From the NCBI GenBank assembly GCA_902805735.1, contig CADCTW010000161.1, positions 42,631 to 106,630 on the forward strand: DNA of 64,000 bases, in the 5' to 3' direction. This stretch comes from an uncultured Gemmatimonadota bacterium (GTDB lineage Bacteria > Gemmatimonadota > Gemmatimonadetes > Longimicrobiales > Longimicrobiaceae). Within the stretch, counting starts at the first letter, position 1. Each line of letters begins with the position of its first letter. The notes beneath the pieces were generated by a model. The model ran no database searches and had not been told where the DNA came from. It worked only from the letters and a program-made list of their open reading frames with translations. Position numbers and translations under genes: made by a program. Below are positions 8,236-17,178 of this stretch, one piece after another.

Positions 8236-9021
8236 TCAGCGGCCGGTGAAGGCGGCGCGGCGCTTCTCCAGGAACGCCGTCATCCCCTCGCGCATGTCGG
8301 AGGTGGCGGCGAGGAGGCCGAACAGGTTGGACTCCAGCGCCAGGCCGTCATCCACCGACATCTCCATGCCACGCGTGGTGCACTCGATGGCGAGGCCCAG
8401 CGCCACCGGTCCGTTGGCCAGGATGGTGCCCATCATCTTGCGCGTCGTGTCCATCAGCTCCGCCTGCGGCACGACCTTGTTGGCCAGGCCGATGCGGTAC
8501 GCCTCGTCCGCCTTGATGAACTGCGCGGTCAGCATCAGCTCCAGCGCGCGGCCCTTCCCCACGATGCGCGGCAGGCGCAGCGTGCCGCCGTACCCCGGGA
8601 TGATCCCCAGCTTGACTTCGGGGAGGCCGAACTGCGCGTTCTCGGAGGCGATGCGGAGGTGGCAGGCCAGCGCCAGCTCGCACCCGCCGCCCAGCGCGAA
8701 GCCGTTGACGGCCGCGATCACCGGCTTGCGCGAGAGCTCGATGGAGCGGAACACGCGCTGCCCCAGGCGGCTCACGTCGATGCCGTCCACGGGCCCCATC
8801 TTCGCCAGCTCGGCGATGTCGGCGCCGGCCACGAACGCCTTCTCGCCCACGCCGGTCAGGATGATGCCGCCCACGTCCTCGCGCTCCGTCACCTCCTCCA
8901 TGGCGCGGCCCAGCTCGCGGATGATCCCCTCGTTGAGGGCGTTCATCTTGTCGGGGCGGTTGATGGAGATCACCGCGATGCGGTCCTGCACTTCCACGAG
9001 GAGCGTCGTGTATTCGGCCAT
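8236..9021 (-). CDS. enoyl-CoA hydratase/isomerase (crotonase family)
   Basis: A 261-residue crotonase-fold enzyme, probably hydrating trans-2-enoyl-CoA in fatty-acid or short-chain acyl-CoA breakdown. AFVAGADIAELAKM supplies the oxyanion-hole strand, and the two catalytic glutamates of hydratases are present: E115 in GGGCELALACH and E135 in GLPEVKLGIIPGYGGT. Having both favours hydratase over isomerase or decarboxylase members. The start is ATG 9021. It is first in a tight pair with ogt, an unusual partnership with no obvious pathway logic. No CoA ligase or dehydrogenase is nearby. Confidence 0.9.
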   Translation of the reverse strand: MAEYTTLLVEVQDRIAVISINRPDKMNALNEGIIRELGRAMEEVTEREDVGGIILTGVGEKAFVAGADIAELAKMGPVDGIDVSRLGQRVFRSIELSRKPVIAAVNGFALGGGCELALACHLRIASENAQFGLPEVKLGIIPGYGGTLRLPRIVGKGRALELMLTAQFIKADEAYRIGLANKVVPQAELMDTTRKMMGTILANGPVALGLAIECTTRGMEMSVDDGLALESNLFGLLAATSDMREGMTAFLEKRRAAFTGR

Positions 9022-9228
9022 GGGGCGGATGCGGGTGTGTGGGTTGGGTGTGCCGGCTGAGCGGGCGGTAAGCTACGGAGGGGAGCGCCGGGTGCCAAGT
9101 GGCGTGCGGCCTTGCGACGCGGCGGGCCAGGCCCGACAATGCTGCTCGCCCCGGTGCCCGGTTCTCTTGGAGGATGGCAGATGCGGAGACGTCCCGAGCG
9201 GCGCCGGGGTCCGCGCGCTCCCGCTCTT

Positions 9229-10572
9229 TTAGCTCTCGTCGATACGCTCCACGCCCAGCCCCGCCGCGGGGCGCTGCGTGCGCCGGCCGTAGAGCGTCAT
9301 CAGCGGAGTCACCGAGACGCCGTGCGCGATGGCGGAGACGGCGACCGTGGCGAGGACCAGGGCGGCCAGCAGGCGGCTGAGCTCCTCCGGGAGGCCGTGC
9401 TGCATGGCGTAGGTCAGGTAGTACACGGAGCCGATCCCCCGGATGCCGAACCAGGCGATCATCCCCCGCTGCAGCCCGGTGGAGCGCGACCCCAGCAGGC
9501 CGACGTATACGGAGACGGGGCGGATGACGAGGAAGAGGAGGGGGATGAACCAGATGGCCTCGCGCGGGACGAAATTCCAGGAGATCATCCCGCCCAGCAG
9601 GAGGACGACGGTGACCTCGCCCATGCGCTCCAGCTGCTCCGTGAAGCCGAGCGCGGCCTGCGCCATGTAGGCGGGTGCCTTCTCCTGGTCCGTCGCGACC
9701 TCGTCCGCCTCGCTGGACTGGGCGGCGGCCGCCACGTCCTCCGGCGGGGCCTCGCCGCCGGACTCGGTGCGCTCGATGCGGCGCAGGGCCAGCCCCGCGG
9801 CGAAAACGGCCAGGAAGCCGTACCCCTTCAGCAGCAGCGCCGCCCCGTAGGCCAGCGCGATCAGCCCCAGCGCCAGGAAGTCGTCCAGCCCCACGGCCTC
9901 GCGGTGCACCCGCCGCAGGTGCAGGACGAGCCGCCCCACCAGCGTCCCCAGCAGCGCGCCCACCCCCAGCCCGCACACCACCGCCCACACCAGGTCCACC
10001 GCGAGCCACTTCCACCCGATCTCGCCCAGCTCGTGCAGCCCCAGCAGCCCCAGCCCCAGCATCACGAAGGGGAAGGCGCTCCCGTCGTTGAGCCCGGCCT
10101 CGCCCGTGAGGCCGAAGCGCAGCCGGTCGCGGTCGCTGGCGTGCGTCACCTGCACGTCCGAGGCGAGCACCGGGTCGGTGGGGGCCAGGATGGCGCCCAG
10201 GAGGACCGCCGCGCCCAGGGGCAGCCCGAGCGCGAACACCCCCACCAGCGTCACCAGTCCCACGGTGATGCTCATGGAGAGCGTGGCCAGGCGCAGGGGG
10301 AGGAGCCACTGCCCGTCGCGGATCGGCGCCCGCAGCTTGAGCCCGGCCGCGAAAAGCGAGACCAGCACCGCGATCTCCGTGACCCGCTCCCACACCCCGG
10401 ACTGCTCGTACACGTCCAGGTCGACGAGCCCCGCCCCGTGCGGCCCCAGGGCAAACCCGGCCGCCAGGTAGAGCATGGCCGTGGAAAGGGGCAGCCGCGC
10501 CAGCACCGAGCGCGAAAGCGCCATGGCGACGAGCAGAACCCCCACGACCAGGAACCAGATTGCCCCTTTCAT
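9229..10572 (-). CDS. sodium/proton antiporter of the CPA1 (NhaP-like) family
   Basis: A 447-residue inner-membrane protein with about 12 hydrophobic helices. Family marks are ILAPTDPVLASDVQV, GLTGEAGLNDGSAFPFVM with the conserved N-D ion-binding pair, and AWFGIRGIGSVYYL near the C-terminus. A charged loop of ~50 residues (ERTESGGEAPPEDV onward) separates the two halves. The start is set at ATG 10572 because MKGAIWFLVVGVLLVAMAL opens the first helix; 13 earlier in-frame codons are polar and unconserved. It exchanges cytoplasmic Na+ or K+ for protons for pH and salt balance. It is monocistronic as far as visible. Confidence 0.87.
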   Translation of the reverse strand: MKGAIWFLVVGVLLVAMALSRSVLARLPLSTAMLYLAAGFALGPHGAGLVDLDVYEQSGVWERVTEIAVLVSLFAAGLKLRAPIRDGQWLLPLRLATLSMSITVGLVTLVGVFALGLPLGAAVLLGAILAPTDPVLASDVQVTHASDRDRLRFGLTGEAGLNDGSAFPFVMLGLGLLGLHELGEIGWKWLAVDLVWAVVCGLGVGALLGTLVGRLVLHLRRVHREAVGLDDFLALGLIALAYGAALLLKGYGFLAVFAAGLALRRIERTESGGEAPPEDVAAAAQSSEADEVATDQEKAPAYMAQAALGFTEQLERMGEVTVVLLLGGMISWNFVPREAIWFIPLLFLVIRPVSVYVGLLGSRSTGLQRGMIAWFGIRGIGSVYYLTYAMQHGLPEELSRLLAALVLATVAVSAIAHGVSVTPLMTLYGRRTQRPAAGLGVERIDES

Positions 10573-10605
10573 GCTGCGCGGCGCATGGCAGGAAACAGGC
10601 CGGGA

Positions 10606-10660
10606 AGGCACAGAGGCACAGAGATGAAGTCGTCTCCGTGCCTCTGTGCCTCTGTGTGAG
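10606..10660. repeat. gene-end palindrome, short left arm
   Basis: It lies between the antiporter start and the stop of the DapA-like gene; the right arm is complete and followed by GAGATCGCCGTTTA. Confidence 0.8.
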
Positions 10661-10668
10661 ATCGCCGT

Positions 10669-11577
10669 TTACGCCAGCGCCGCCGCCGTGAGCCCCGCCG
10701 CCCGCAGCGCGTCGCGCACGCGCTCCACGTCTTTGGCGCGCAGCGGCTTGAGGGGGGCGCGCAGGGGGCCGCCGCGCAGCCCCAGCATCTCCAGCGCGGC
10801 CTTGACGCCGGGCACGCTCAGCTCGGCCACAACCGAGCGGTGCAGCGGAGTGATGCGCTCCTGCAGGCGGCCCGCGTCGCCCAGGCGCCCCTCGCGGAAG
10901 GCGGTGACGATCTCCGCGCACTCGGCGGGGGCCAGCAGCGACACGCCCAGGATGCCGCCCACGGCGCCCATCTCCAGCGCGGCGTAGAGGATGGCGCCAC
11001 TCCCGGCCAGCACCTGGCAGCGCCGCCCGCACGCCTCCACCAGCGCGCCCAGCGTGCGCAGGTCGCCGTGCGAGTCCTTGATCCCCACGATGTTGGGGTG
11101 CTTGGCCAGCTCCCCCACCAGCCCCGCGGGGAGCTCGGGGCCGCTGAAGCGCGGCGGCACCTGGTACAGGATCACGGGGACGGGCGACCCCTCCGCCACC
11201 GCCAGGTAGTGGTCGCGGAGGGCCTCGGGGGTCAGCATCGGCATGTAGTAGCCGGGCGGCTGCACCAGCACGGCGTCCGCGCCCTCGGCGGCGACGGCGC
11301 GCGTCATCCGCAGCGTGGCGCGGGTGGACTCGGCGCCGGTGCCGGCCAGCAGGAGGCGCCCGCCCAGCACCCCGCGCACCCCGGCGGTGAGGCGCGCGCG
11401 CTCGTCCTCGTCCAGCAGCGGCCCCTCGCCCGTGGAGCCGAAGAGCACCACCCCCGCCAGCGGCGACTCCATCCACGCGCGGACGTTGGCGCGCAGCGAG
11501 ACCAGGTCCGGTTCGCCGGTGACCGGATCGAACGGCGTGGTGGCCGGCGCGAACACCCCGTGAAGATCGATTTCCAT
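10669..11577 (-). CDS. dihydrodipicolinate synthase/N-acetylneuraminate lyase-family aldolase
   Basis: A 302-residue class I aldolase with a TIM-barrel fold. VVLFGSTGEGPLL (residues 43-55) is the pyruvate-carboxylate loop, Y138 (VILYQVPPR) the catalytic tyrosine and K167 (NIVGIKDSHGD) the Schiff-base lysine. The family condenses pyruvate-type donors with aldehydes or runs the reverse. True DapA cannot be separated from 4-hydroxy-2-oxoglutarate aldolase or related enzymes by motif alone, and the absence of other lysine genes nearby favours caution. The start is ATG 11577 (MEIDLHGVFAP), 18 codons inside the open frame. Confidence 0.86.
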   Translation of the reverse strand: MEIDLHGVFAPATTPFDPVTGEPDLVSLRANVRAWMESPLAGVVLFGSTGEGPLLDEDERARLTAGVRGVLGGRLLLAGTGAESTRATLRMTRAVAAEGADAVLVQPPGYYMPMLTPEALRDHYLAVAEGSPVPVILYQVPPRFSGPELPAGLVGELAKHPNIVGIKDSHGDLRTLGALVEACGRRCQVLAGSGAILYAALEMGAVGGILGVSLLAPAECAEIVTAFREGRLGDAGRLQERITPLHRSVVAELSVPGVKAALEMLGLRGGPLRAPLKPLRAKDVERVRDALRAAGLTAAALA

Positions 11578-11646
11578 CCCATTCCTCCGCGGAAACAGAA
11601 GCACCCCCGCCCAGCGCGGACGGGGGTGCAAGATAGCCGCCCGCGG

Positions 11647-12375
11647 CTATCTTCGCAGCCACACGAGCACCAGCCCGCAGGTGGTGTCCATCTCCCCGTA
11701 CTCGCCGGGGACGGTGCCGGCGCTCGTATACACCTCGATCGCCTGCACCGCCGAGGGCGGCAGCGCTTCGAGCTGCTCCGAGTCCGCGCGGACGCCGTCG
11801 ATGCGGATGGCGGGCGTGCAGGACCCCTGCAGGCCCGCGCCGCGGCTGGAGCGGAGGACGAATCCCCCGGAAGCCCCCCGGTCCACCCGGAAGCCGGCCA
11901 CCCCGTCGAACACGGGCGCCAGGTCGGGGGAGGCGCGGTGCGTCACTTCCAGCGTCTCGGGCCCGATGAACCGCCCCAGCCCCTCCCGCTCGCGCCGGTA
12001 GAAGCCGTTCTGGTGGAGCGCCACGCTGAAGCGCCGCCCCTGCACCGTCAGCGTGTCCAGCGCGATGGGCGCGGGCGTCAGGGTGACCCGCAGCCGGAAG
12101 TTGTTGGGGGACGGGAACTGCACCAGCGCGTCCTCGTGCCGGTACCCGGGGTGGTCGATGCTCACCATCCGCGACCCCAGCGGAATCCCCGCGATCCGCA
12201 CCACCCCCGTGCTGTCCGACGGCTCCGACAACCCCAGCCCGTTCACCCCCACCCGCACCCCCGCCACTGGCCGCGCCATCGTGTCCGTCAGGAACACGGT
12301 GAGCTGCGCCCGCCCCTGCGCGTGAACCGGCACGGCGACCATCATCGCTACCACGAGGAGTACCAGACGGCGCAT
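11647..12375 (-). CDS. exported carboxypeptidase-regulatory/TonB-plug-like protein without barrel
   Basis: A 242-residue exported protein. Residues 1-19 form a signal peptide ending VPVHAQ. Residues ~22-100 form a carboxypeptidase-regulatory-like Ig domain (VFLTDTMARPVAGVRVGVNG, SDSTGVVRIAGIPLG). The C-terminal part resembles the plug of TonB-dependent receptors (IRIDGVRADSEQLEALPPS, VQAIEVYTSAGTVPGEY), but the protein stops where the 22-strand barrel would begin. Such free plug-like proteins recur in Gemmatimonadota and relatives; their job is unknown. CTPAIRI and DTTCGLVLVW contain the only two mature cysteines, probably a disulfide. Confidence 0.7.
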   Translation of the reverse strand: MRRLVLLVVAMMVAVPVHAQGRAQLTVFLTDTMARPVAGVRVGVNGLGLSEPSDSTGVVRIAGIPLGSRMVSIDHPGYRHEDALVQFPSPNNFRLRVTLTPAPIALDTLTVQGRRFSVALHQNGFYRREREGLGRFIGPETLEVTHRASPDLAPVFDGVAGFRVDRGASGGFVLRSSRGAGLQGSCTPAIRIDGVRADSEQLEALPPSAVQAIEVYTSAGTVPGEYGEMDTTCGLVLVWLRR

Positions 12376-12406
12376 GGGGAGATCGGTCCGAGGGAGGAGG
12401 GGTCCT

Positions 12407-12434
12407 TCTCTGTGCCTCTGTGTCTCTGTGTGAG
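12407..12434. repeat. half gene-end palindrome upstream of an M1 peptidase
   Basis: A single CTCTGTG-rich arm with the usual GAGCCCGCCGTTT flank, but here it lies between two divergent gene starts; no stop codon adjoins it. Confidence 0.75.
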
Positions 12435-12507
12435 CCCGCCGTTTGGATGCCGCTGGCGCGGAGGGTGCTACATTCGCGCCGCACCACGTTACCCCGGAGA
12501 CTCGCAC

Positions 12508-14496
12508 GTGCACAAGATTCTCGCATCCACGGCCCTGGCCGTCCTCATGGCCGCGGCCTGCGCCCCGGCCGGCCGTACGGTGGCCGAGCCGGCGCCGCGC
12601 GACACCATCACCCGCCCGCTCCTGCGGCCCGTGCCCATGACGCAGGGGTACCGCCGCGCGCTGGAGGCGGGCACCCGCGCCGCCACCGGGCAGCCCGGCC
12701 CGCGCTACTGGCAGCAGGCCGTATCGTACCGCATCCAGGCGCAACTGGACCCGGAGAGCGCCGTGCTGCGCGGCAGCGAGCGCATCGTCTACCGCAACCG
12801 CTCGCCCCAGGCGCTGAACAGCGTGGTGCTGAACCTGTACCAGAACATCTTCACCGAGACGGCCCGCCGCAACCGGGTGATCGTGGCGCCCACCGGCGGC
12901 GTCACGCTGGGCCGCGTGGCCGTGGAAGGGCGCGAGCTGCGCCCCGTAGCCGCGGGCCGCATCGGGGTGGTGACGCCCGTGCGCACGCCGGAGGCGGGGT
13001 ACGAGGTGCAGGGGACGCTCGCGCGCCTCACCCTCCCCCGCCCCGTGGCGCCCGGCGACAGCACGATCTTAGAAATCGAGTGGAGCCACCGCATCCCGCC
13101 GGCGGGTACCTTTCGCACGGCGTACGAGGACGCGCTGGGCGGGCGCGCGTTCAACGTGGCGCAGTGGTACCCGCAGGTGGCGGTGCTGGACGACGTCGTC
13201 GGCTGGGACGCCACGCCGTACCTGGGCGACGGCGAGTTCTACCTGGAGTACGGCGACTTCGACGTCGCCATCACCCTCCCCGCCGGGCACCTGGTGGGCG
13301 CCACCGGCATCCTGCAGAACCCGGGCGACGTGCTGACCCCCGAGGCCACCGCCCGCCTGGCCCGCGCCGCCACCACGGACAGCACCGTGCGCGTAGTGAC
13401 CGAGGCGGAGCGCGCCGCTGGGCGTGCCACGCGCAGCGGAGGCCGCCTCACCTGGCGCTTCCGGGCCGAGAACGTGCGCGACTTCGCCTTCGCCGCGTCG
13501 GACCGCTACCTGTGGGACGCCACCCGCGCCACCGTCCCCGGCGAGGGCGGGGAGCGCACGGTGCTGATCCACTCGCTCTACCGCGCGGGCGCTCCGCACT
13601 GGCAGGAGGCGGCGCGCTTCGGGCAGCACTCCATCGGCTTCTTCAGCGACCGGCTGGTTCCCTACGCGTACCCGCAGGCCACCATCGCCGAGGGGCCCAT
13701 CTCGGGGATGGAGTACCCGATGCTGGTCTTCATCCACCGCGCCGCCCAGCGCGAGGACCTGTACAGCGTGATCGCGCACGAGCTGGGGCACGAGTGGTTC
13801 CCCATGATGATCGGGCAGGACGAGGCGTCGTTCGCGTGGATGGACGAGGGGCTCACCACCTTTTTGGAGGACGAGGCGCGCGAGGACTTCTTTCCCGGCG
13901 CGCGGGCGCACGAGGAGACGCGCGCGGCGTACCTGCGCGTGGCGGGGCGCGACAACGAGGTGCCGCTGATGCGCCACACGGACCTGGTGTCGCCGTACGG
14001 GGCGCGCACGGTGGCGGCGTACAGCAAGCCGGGGACGATGCTCTTTACGCTGCGCGGCATCCTGGGCGCGGAAACCTTTGACCGCGCCATGCGCACGTAC
14101 GCGCGGGAGTGGATGTTCAAGCACCCGTACCCCTGGGACTTCTTCAACACCTTCGAGCGCGTGGCCGGGCGCGACCTGGACTGGTTCTTCTACCCCTGGT
14201 GGTTCGAGACCGGGACGCTGGACTTCGCCGTGGGCCCCGTGCGCGCGGTGAGCGGCGGGGTGGAGGTGACGCTCACGGACCTGGGCGACATCCCGGCCCC
14301 GGTGCGCGTCACGGCCACGGGCGAGGGCGGCGCCTCGGCCAGCGTCGACATCCCGCTGGAAAGCTGGACGGGCGCGCGCACCCGCACGGCCACCTTCACC
14401 CTCCCCCTCTCCGGCGCCCCCACCCGCGTGGAAGCCGACCCGCAGGGTATATTGCCGGACGTGAACCGGGCCAACAACGTGTGGACGGCCCGCTGA
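12508..14496 (+). CDS. M1-family zinc metallopeptidase, putative lipoprotein
   Basis: A 662-residue exported gluzincin. The N-terminus (GTG start 12508) has a signal peptide ending MAAAC, which could be a lipobox anchoring it to a membrane. The active site is complete: H424-E425-L-G-H428 followed by E447 in FAWMDEGLTTFLED, giving the HExxH-x18-E zinc site, with ISGMEYPML as the substrate-N-terminus (GAMEN-like) loop about 45 residues earlier. The N-terminal half is the usual beta-saddle domain. The C-terminal ~80 residues form an Ig-like tail. It probably trims peptides in the periplasm. The start is supported by the signal peptide; the longer open frame upstream is antisense to other genes. 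Confidence 0.88.
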   Translation: MHKILASTALAVLMAAACAPAGRTVAEPAPRDTITRPLLRPVPMTQGYRRALEAGTRAATGQPGPRYWQQAVSYRIQAQLDPESAVLRGSERIVYRNRSPQALNSVVLNLYQNIFTETARRNRVIVAPTGGVTLGRVAVEGRELRPVAAGRIGVVTPVRTPEAGYEVQGTLARLTLPRPVAPGDSTILEIEWSHRIPPAGTFRTAYEDALGGRAFNVAQWYPQVAVLDDVVGWDATPYLGDGEFYLEYGDFDVAITLPAGHLVGATGILQNPGDVLTPEATARLARAATTDSTVRVVTEAERAAGRATRSGGRLTWRFRAENVRDFAFAASDRYLWDATRATVPGEGGERTVLIHSLYRAGAPHWQEAARFGQHSIGFFSDRLVPYAYPQATIAEGPISGMEYPMLVFIHRAAQREDLYSVIAHELGHEWFPMMIGQDEASFAWMDEGLTTFLEDEAREDFFPGARAHEETRAAYLRVAGRDNEVPLMRHTDLVSPYGARTVAAYSKPGTMLFTLRGILGAETFDRAMRTYAREWMFKHPYPWDFFNTFERVAGRDLDWFFYPWWFETGTLDFAVGPVRAVSGGVEVTLTDLGDIPAPVRVTATGEGGASASVDIPLESWTGARTRTATFTLPLSGAPTRVEADPQGILPDVNRANNVWTAR

Positions 14497-14504
14497 ACGG
14501 CGGG

Positions 14505-14532
14505 CTCACACAGAGACACAGAGGCACAGAGG
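14505..14532. repeat. half gene-end palindrome also serving as leader of the next gene
   Basis: It follows the M1 peptidase stop by 8 bases (CTCACACAGAGACACAGAGG orientation). Its end, CACAGAGGA, is the only Shine-Dalgarno-like sequence before the ATG at 14538. Confidence 0.8.
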
Positions 14533-14537
14533 AAAAG

Positions 14538-15914
14538 ATGAGAAATTCGATCAAGATCCTTCCGCTCGCGCTGCTGGGCGTGCTCGCGTGCGGGGATGCG
14601 GGGGCGAAGGCGGGCGACGCGGCCGCCAAGGGCGACGCCGCCGCCGCGCCCAAGGACACCACGCGGAAGGCCGCCGCGGCGCCGGGGGACGACCGCAGCA
14701 CGGTGGGGAACGAGGCGATCCGTGCCAAGGCGCCGGCCGTGATCCGCGGGCTCTACATCAACGCCTACGCGGCGGGGTCGCGCACGCGGCTCCCCAAGCT
14801 GCTGAAGATGGCGGACGATACGGAGATCAACACCTTCGTGGTCGACGTCAAGGACGAGCTGGGGATCCGCTACCAGACGTCGCTGGAGCTTCCCAAGCAG
14901 CTCGCGCAGCCGGGCGAGGTGGCCATCCGCAACCTTCCCGCGCTGATGGACACGCTCAGGGCGCACCGGATCTGGACGATCGCGCGCATCGTCGTCTTCA
15001 AGGACCCCATCCTCTCCAAGGCCCGGCCGGAGTGGTCGGTGCGGCGGCCCGGAGGCGGGCTTTGGGTGGACAAGGCGGGGAACACCTGGGTGAGCCCCTG
15101 GGAAGAGGCCGTGTGGGACTACAATCTGGACATCGCGGAAGAGGTGGCGCGCGCCGGCTTCAACGAGATCCAGTTCGACTACGTGCGCTTCGCCGAGCCG
15201 TACAAGAGCCTGCCGCCGCAGGTGCACCCCAAGGCGCGCGGCGCCCGCCCGGACGCCATCGCGGCGTTCCTCAACGAGGCCAAGCGGCGCCTGCACCCGC
15301 TGGGCGTCACGGTGACGGCCGACGTCTTCGGCCTGGTGCCGAACGAGGCGGGCGACGTCAACATCGGCCAGCAGTGGGAGACGGTGGCGGCCACGGCGGA
15401 CCACATCCTCCCCATGATGTACCCGTCGCACTACTTCCCCACGCACCTGCCGGGGGTGCGCCGGCCGGACCACATGCCGTACGAGACGCTCTTCAAGAGC
15501 GCTGGGATGGCGCGGCTGCGCAACGACCGCCTGCAGGAGGCGGGGGTGCGGCCGGCGCGCGTGATCCCCTGGCTGCAGGCGTTCTCGGCCACCTGGCTGG
15601 GCCGCAACCACCAGCCGTACGGCCCGGAGCAGCTTCGCCAGCAGAAGCAGGGCGTGTACGATGTGGGATTCGACGACTGGGTGCTGTGGAGCGCGGGCTC
15701 CAAGTACGAGGCCGTGCTCCCCGGCCTGGAGCGCGGCGAGGCCCAGTCGCGCAAGAAGCCCCAGTACAACCCGCCCGCCGACGTCCTGCAGTGGGTCAAC
15801 CGCTTCGAGCGCGAGGGCGTGCGCGCCGCCCGTGAAAAGGCCGTCCAGCAGGCCCGCGGCGACGTCACCGACCCCGCCGCCGCCCAGGCCGCCCGCACCG
15901 GCACAAAACAGTAG
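14538..15914 (+). CDS. putative glycoside hydrolase-like lipoprotein (DUF4015 type)
   Basis: A 458-residue exported protein. The first 18 residues end in LGVLACG, a good lipobox, followed by an Ala/Lys-rich linker to about residue 60. The rest is a predicted TIM barrel of the DUF4015 'putative glycoside hydrolase' kind: RGLYINAYAAGSRTRLP, TFVVDVKDELGIRYQTS, FNEIQFDYVRFAEP with acidic residues at strand ends, VTADVFGLVPN, and HILPMMYPSHYFP. The D of VVDVKD and the D/E around FDYVRFAE are the likely functional acids. The family is found in cell-envelope settings, but no substrate is established. Translation appears to start from a ribosome binding site inside the preceding half palindrome. Confidence 0.8.
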   Translation: MRNSIKILPLALLGVLACGDAGAKAGDAAAKGDAAAAPKDTTRKAAAAPGDDRSTVGNEAIRAKAPAVIRGLYINAYAAGSRTRLPKLLKMADDTEINTFVVDVKDELGIRYQTSLELPKQLAQPGEVAIRNLPALMDTLRAHRIWTIARIVVFKDPILSKARPEWSVRRPGGGLWVDKAGNTWVSPWEEAVWDYNLDIAEEVARAGFNEIQFDYVRFAEPYKSLPPQVHPKARGARPDAIAAFLNEAKRRLHPLGVTVTADVFGLVPNEAGDVNIGQQWETVAATADHILPMMYPSHYFPTHLPGVRRPDHMPYETLFKSAGMARLRNDRLQEAGVRPARVIPWLQAFSATWLGRNHQPYGPEQLRQQKQGVYDVGFDDWVLWSAGSKYEAVLPGLERGEAQSRKKPQYNPPADVLQWVNRFEREGVRAAREKAVQQARGDVTDPAAAQAARTGTKQ

Positions 15915-15978
15915 CTCACACAGAGACACAGAGGCACAGAGATGAACATGTCTCTGTGCCTCTGTGTCTCTGTGTGAG
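15915..15978. repeat. gene-end palindrome, perfect 27-base arms
   Basis: The arms at 15915-15941 and 15952-15978 are exactly complementary around a 10-base loop. It lies between the convergent stops of the DUF4015 gene and the serine hydrolase. Confidence 0.92.
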
Positions 15979-15987
15979 CCCAGCTTT

Positions 15988-17178
15988 TCAGTGGCTCGTC
16001 GCCTCGGCCACCCGGTCGTGCACGGTACGGCGAAGGGTCTGCATCCGGTTGTTCTGGTCGGTGTCGTAGGTGCGGTTGGTCAGGAGCACCACCCAGGTGC
16101 CGCGCTCCGGGTCGATCCAGAGGGAGGTGCCGGTGTAGCCGGTGTGGCCGAAGGCGATGGTGGAGATGCGCGTGCCCGCCGCGCCGCCGCCGCCGGGAGG
16201 GGGCGTGTCCCACCCCAGAGCGCGCGTGCCGGCGCCCGGCTGGCGCATGGAGAACTGGCGGATGGTGGAGGCGCGGAAGATCCGGGTGCCGTCCAGCTCG
16301 CCGCCGTTGGCCAGCATCGCCGCGAAGCGCGCCAGGTCGTGCCCCGTGGAGAACAGCCCCGCGTTCCCCGCGATGCCGCCCATGCGCCGCGCGATGGGGT
16401 CGTGCACCCGCCCGCGGAAGGCGTCGCCCAGGGCGCGCGAGGTGCCGGCGCAGCGCGCGCAACCCTCGGTGCCGAAGACGTACGAGGTGGAGGTCATCCC
16501 CAGGGGCCCGTACACGCGGCGGTCCAGCAGGTGGTAGAGCGGCTCCCCCGCGGCGCGCTCGGCCGCGGCGTACAGCACCACCGCGCTCACGTCCGAGTAC
16601 TCCATCCGCCCGCCCGGGTACGTGGCCAGCGGCGCGCGCAGCACGTAGCGCAGCGCCTCGGCCCGCGACAGTCCGGAGGGAACGTCGATCCCCGCCCGCA
16701 GCCCGGCCGTGTGGGTGAGGAGGTGGCGGATGGTGACGAACTCCTTGCCGTTCCCCGTGAACTCCGGGAGGTACGACGACACGCGGTCGTCCAGCCCCAG
16801 CTTGCCGTCTTCCACCAGCACCATCACCGCCGTCGTCGTCCCCACCACCTTGGTGAGCGACGCCAGGTCGAACACCGTGTGGTCCGGGTCCACCGGGCTG
16901 GAGTCCCACCCGCGCCCCGTGTTGCCGAAGCCCTCCTCCAGCACGATCTCCCCGCGGCGCCCCACGGCCAGCGCCGCGCCGGGGAAGGCCCCGCGCTGCA
17001 GCTCTTCGTAGATGGCGTCCTCGGCGCGGATCAGCCGCGTGGCGCTCATCCCCACGGACGAGGGCGCGGCCAGCGCGTGGCGCGCCGCCGGGAGGCGGAG
17101 AGAGTCCGACGCGGGGGCAGGCGCGCCCGGCGCAGAGACGCCGAGAGACGCCGCCAGGGTAAGGACGGCGGAAAGCAT
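15988..17178 (-). CDS. exported serine hydrolase of the class C beta-lactamase family
   Basis: A 396-residue periplasmic protein with a short signal peptide (MLSAVLTLAASLGVSAPGA). The penicillin-binding triad is present: S107-L-T-K110 (nucleophile and base), Y194-S-D196 replacing YxN, and HTG in IAFGHTGYTGTSLW. The family includes esterases, D-aminopeptidases and peptidoglycan hydrolases; true AmpC beta-lactamases keep YAN and KTG, so lactamase activity is unlikely. CARCAG around residue 245 may form a disulfide. There is no partner gene; the nearest upstream sequence is a repeat-rich gap. Confidence 0.86.
   Translation of the reverse strand: MLSAVLTLAASLGVSAPGAPAPASDSLRLPAARHALAAPSSVGMSATRLIRAEDAIYEELQRGAFPGAALAVGRRGEIVLEEGFGNTGRGWDSSPVDPDHTVFDLASLTKVVGTTTAVMVLVEDGKLGLDDRVSSYLPEFTGNGKEFVTIRHLLTHTAGLRAGIDVPSGLSRAEALRYVLRAPLATYPGGRMEYSDVSAVVLYAAAERAAGEPLYHLLDRRVYGPLGMTSTSYVFGTEGCARCAGTSRALGDAFRGRVHDPIARRMGGIAGNAGLFSTGHDLARFAAMLANGGELDGTRIFRASTIRQFSMRQPGAGTRALGWDTPPPGGGGAAGTRISTIAFGHTGYTGTSLWIDPERGTWVVLLTNRTYDTDQNNRMQTLRRTVHDRVAEATSH

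Noticed and set aside
10840..12507. N-terminal extension of the M1 metallopeptidase
   Set aside because: The extension is antisense to the DapA-like and plug-like genes and precedes a clear signal peptide at 12508.
8348..12526. 1392-residue minus-strand open frame
   Set aside because: It overlaps four well-supported genes in another frame and is Arg/Ala/Gly-rich, as expected of high-GC shadow frames.
15988..17178. Beta-lactamase resistance gene
   Set aside because: YSD and HTG replace the YAN and KTG of AmpC; the broad serine-hydrolase family call is safer.
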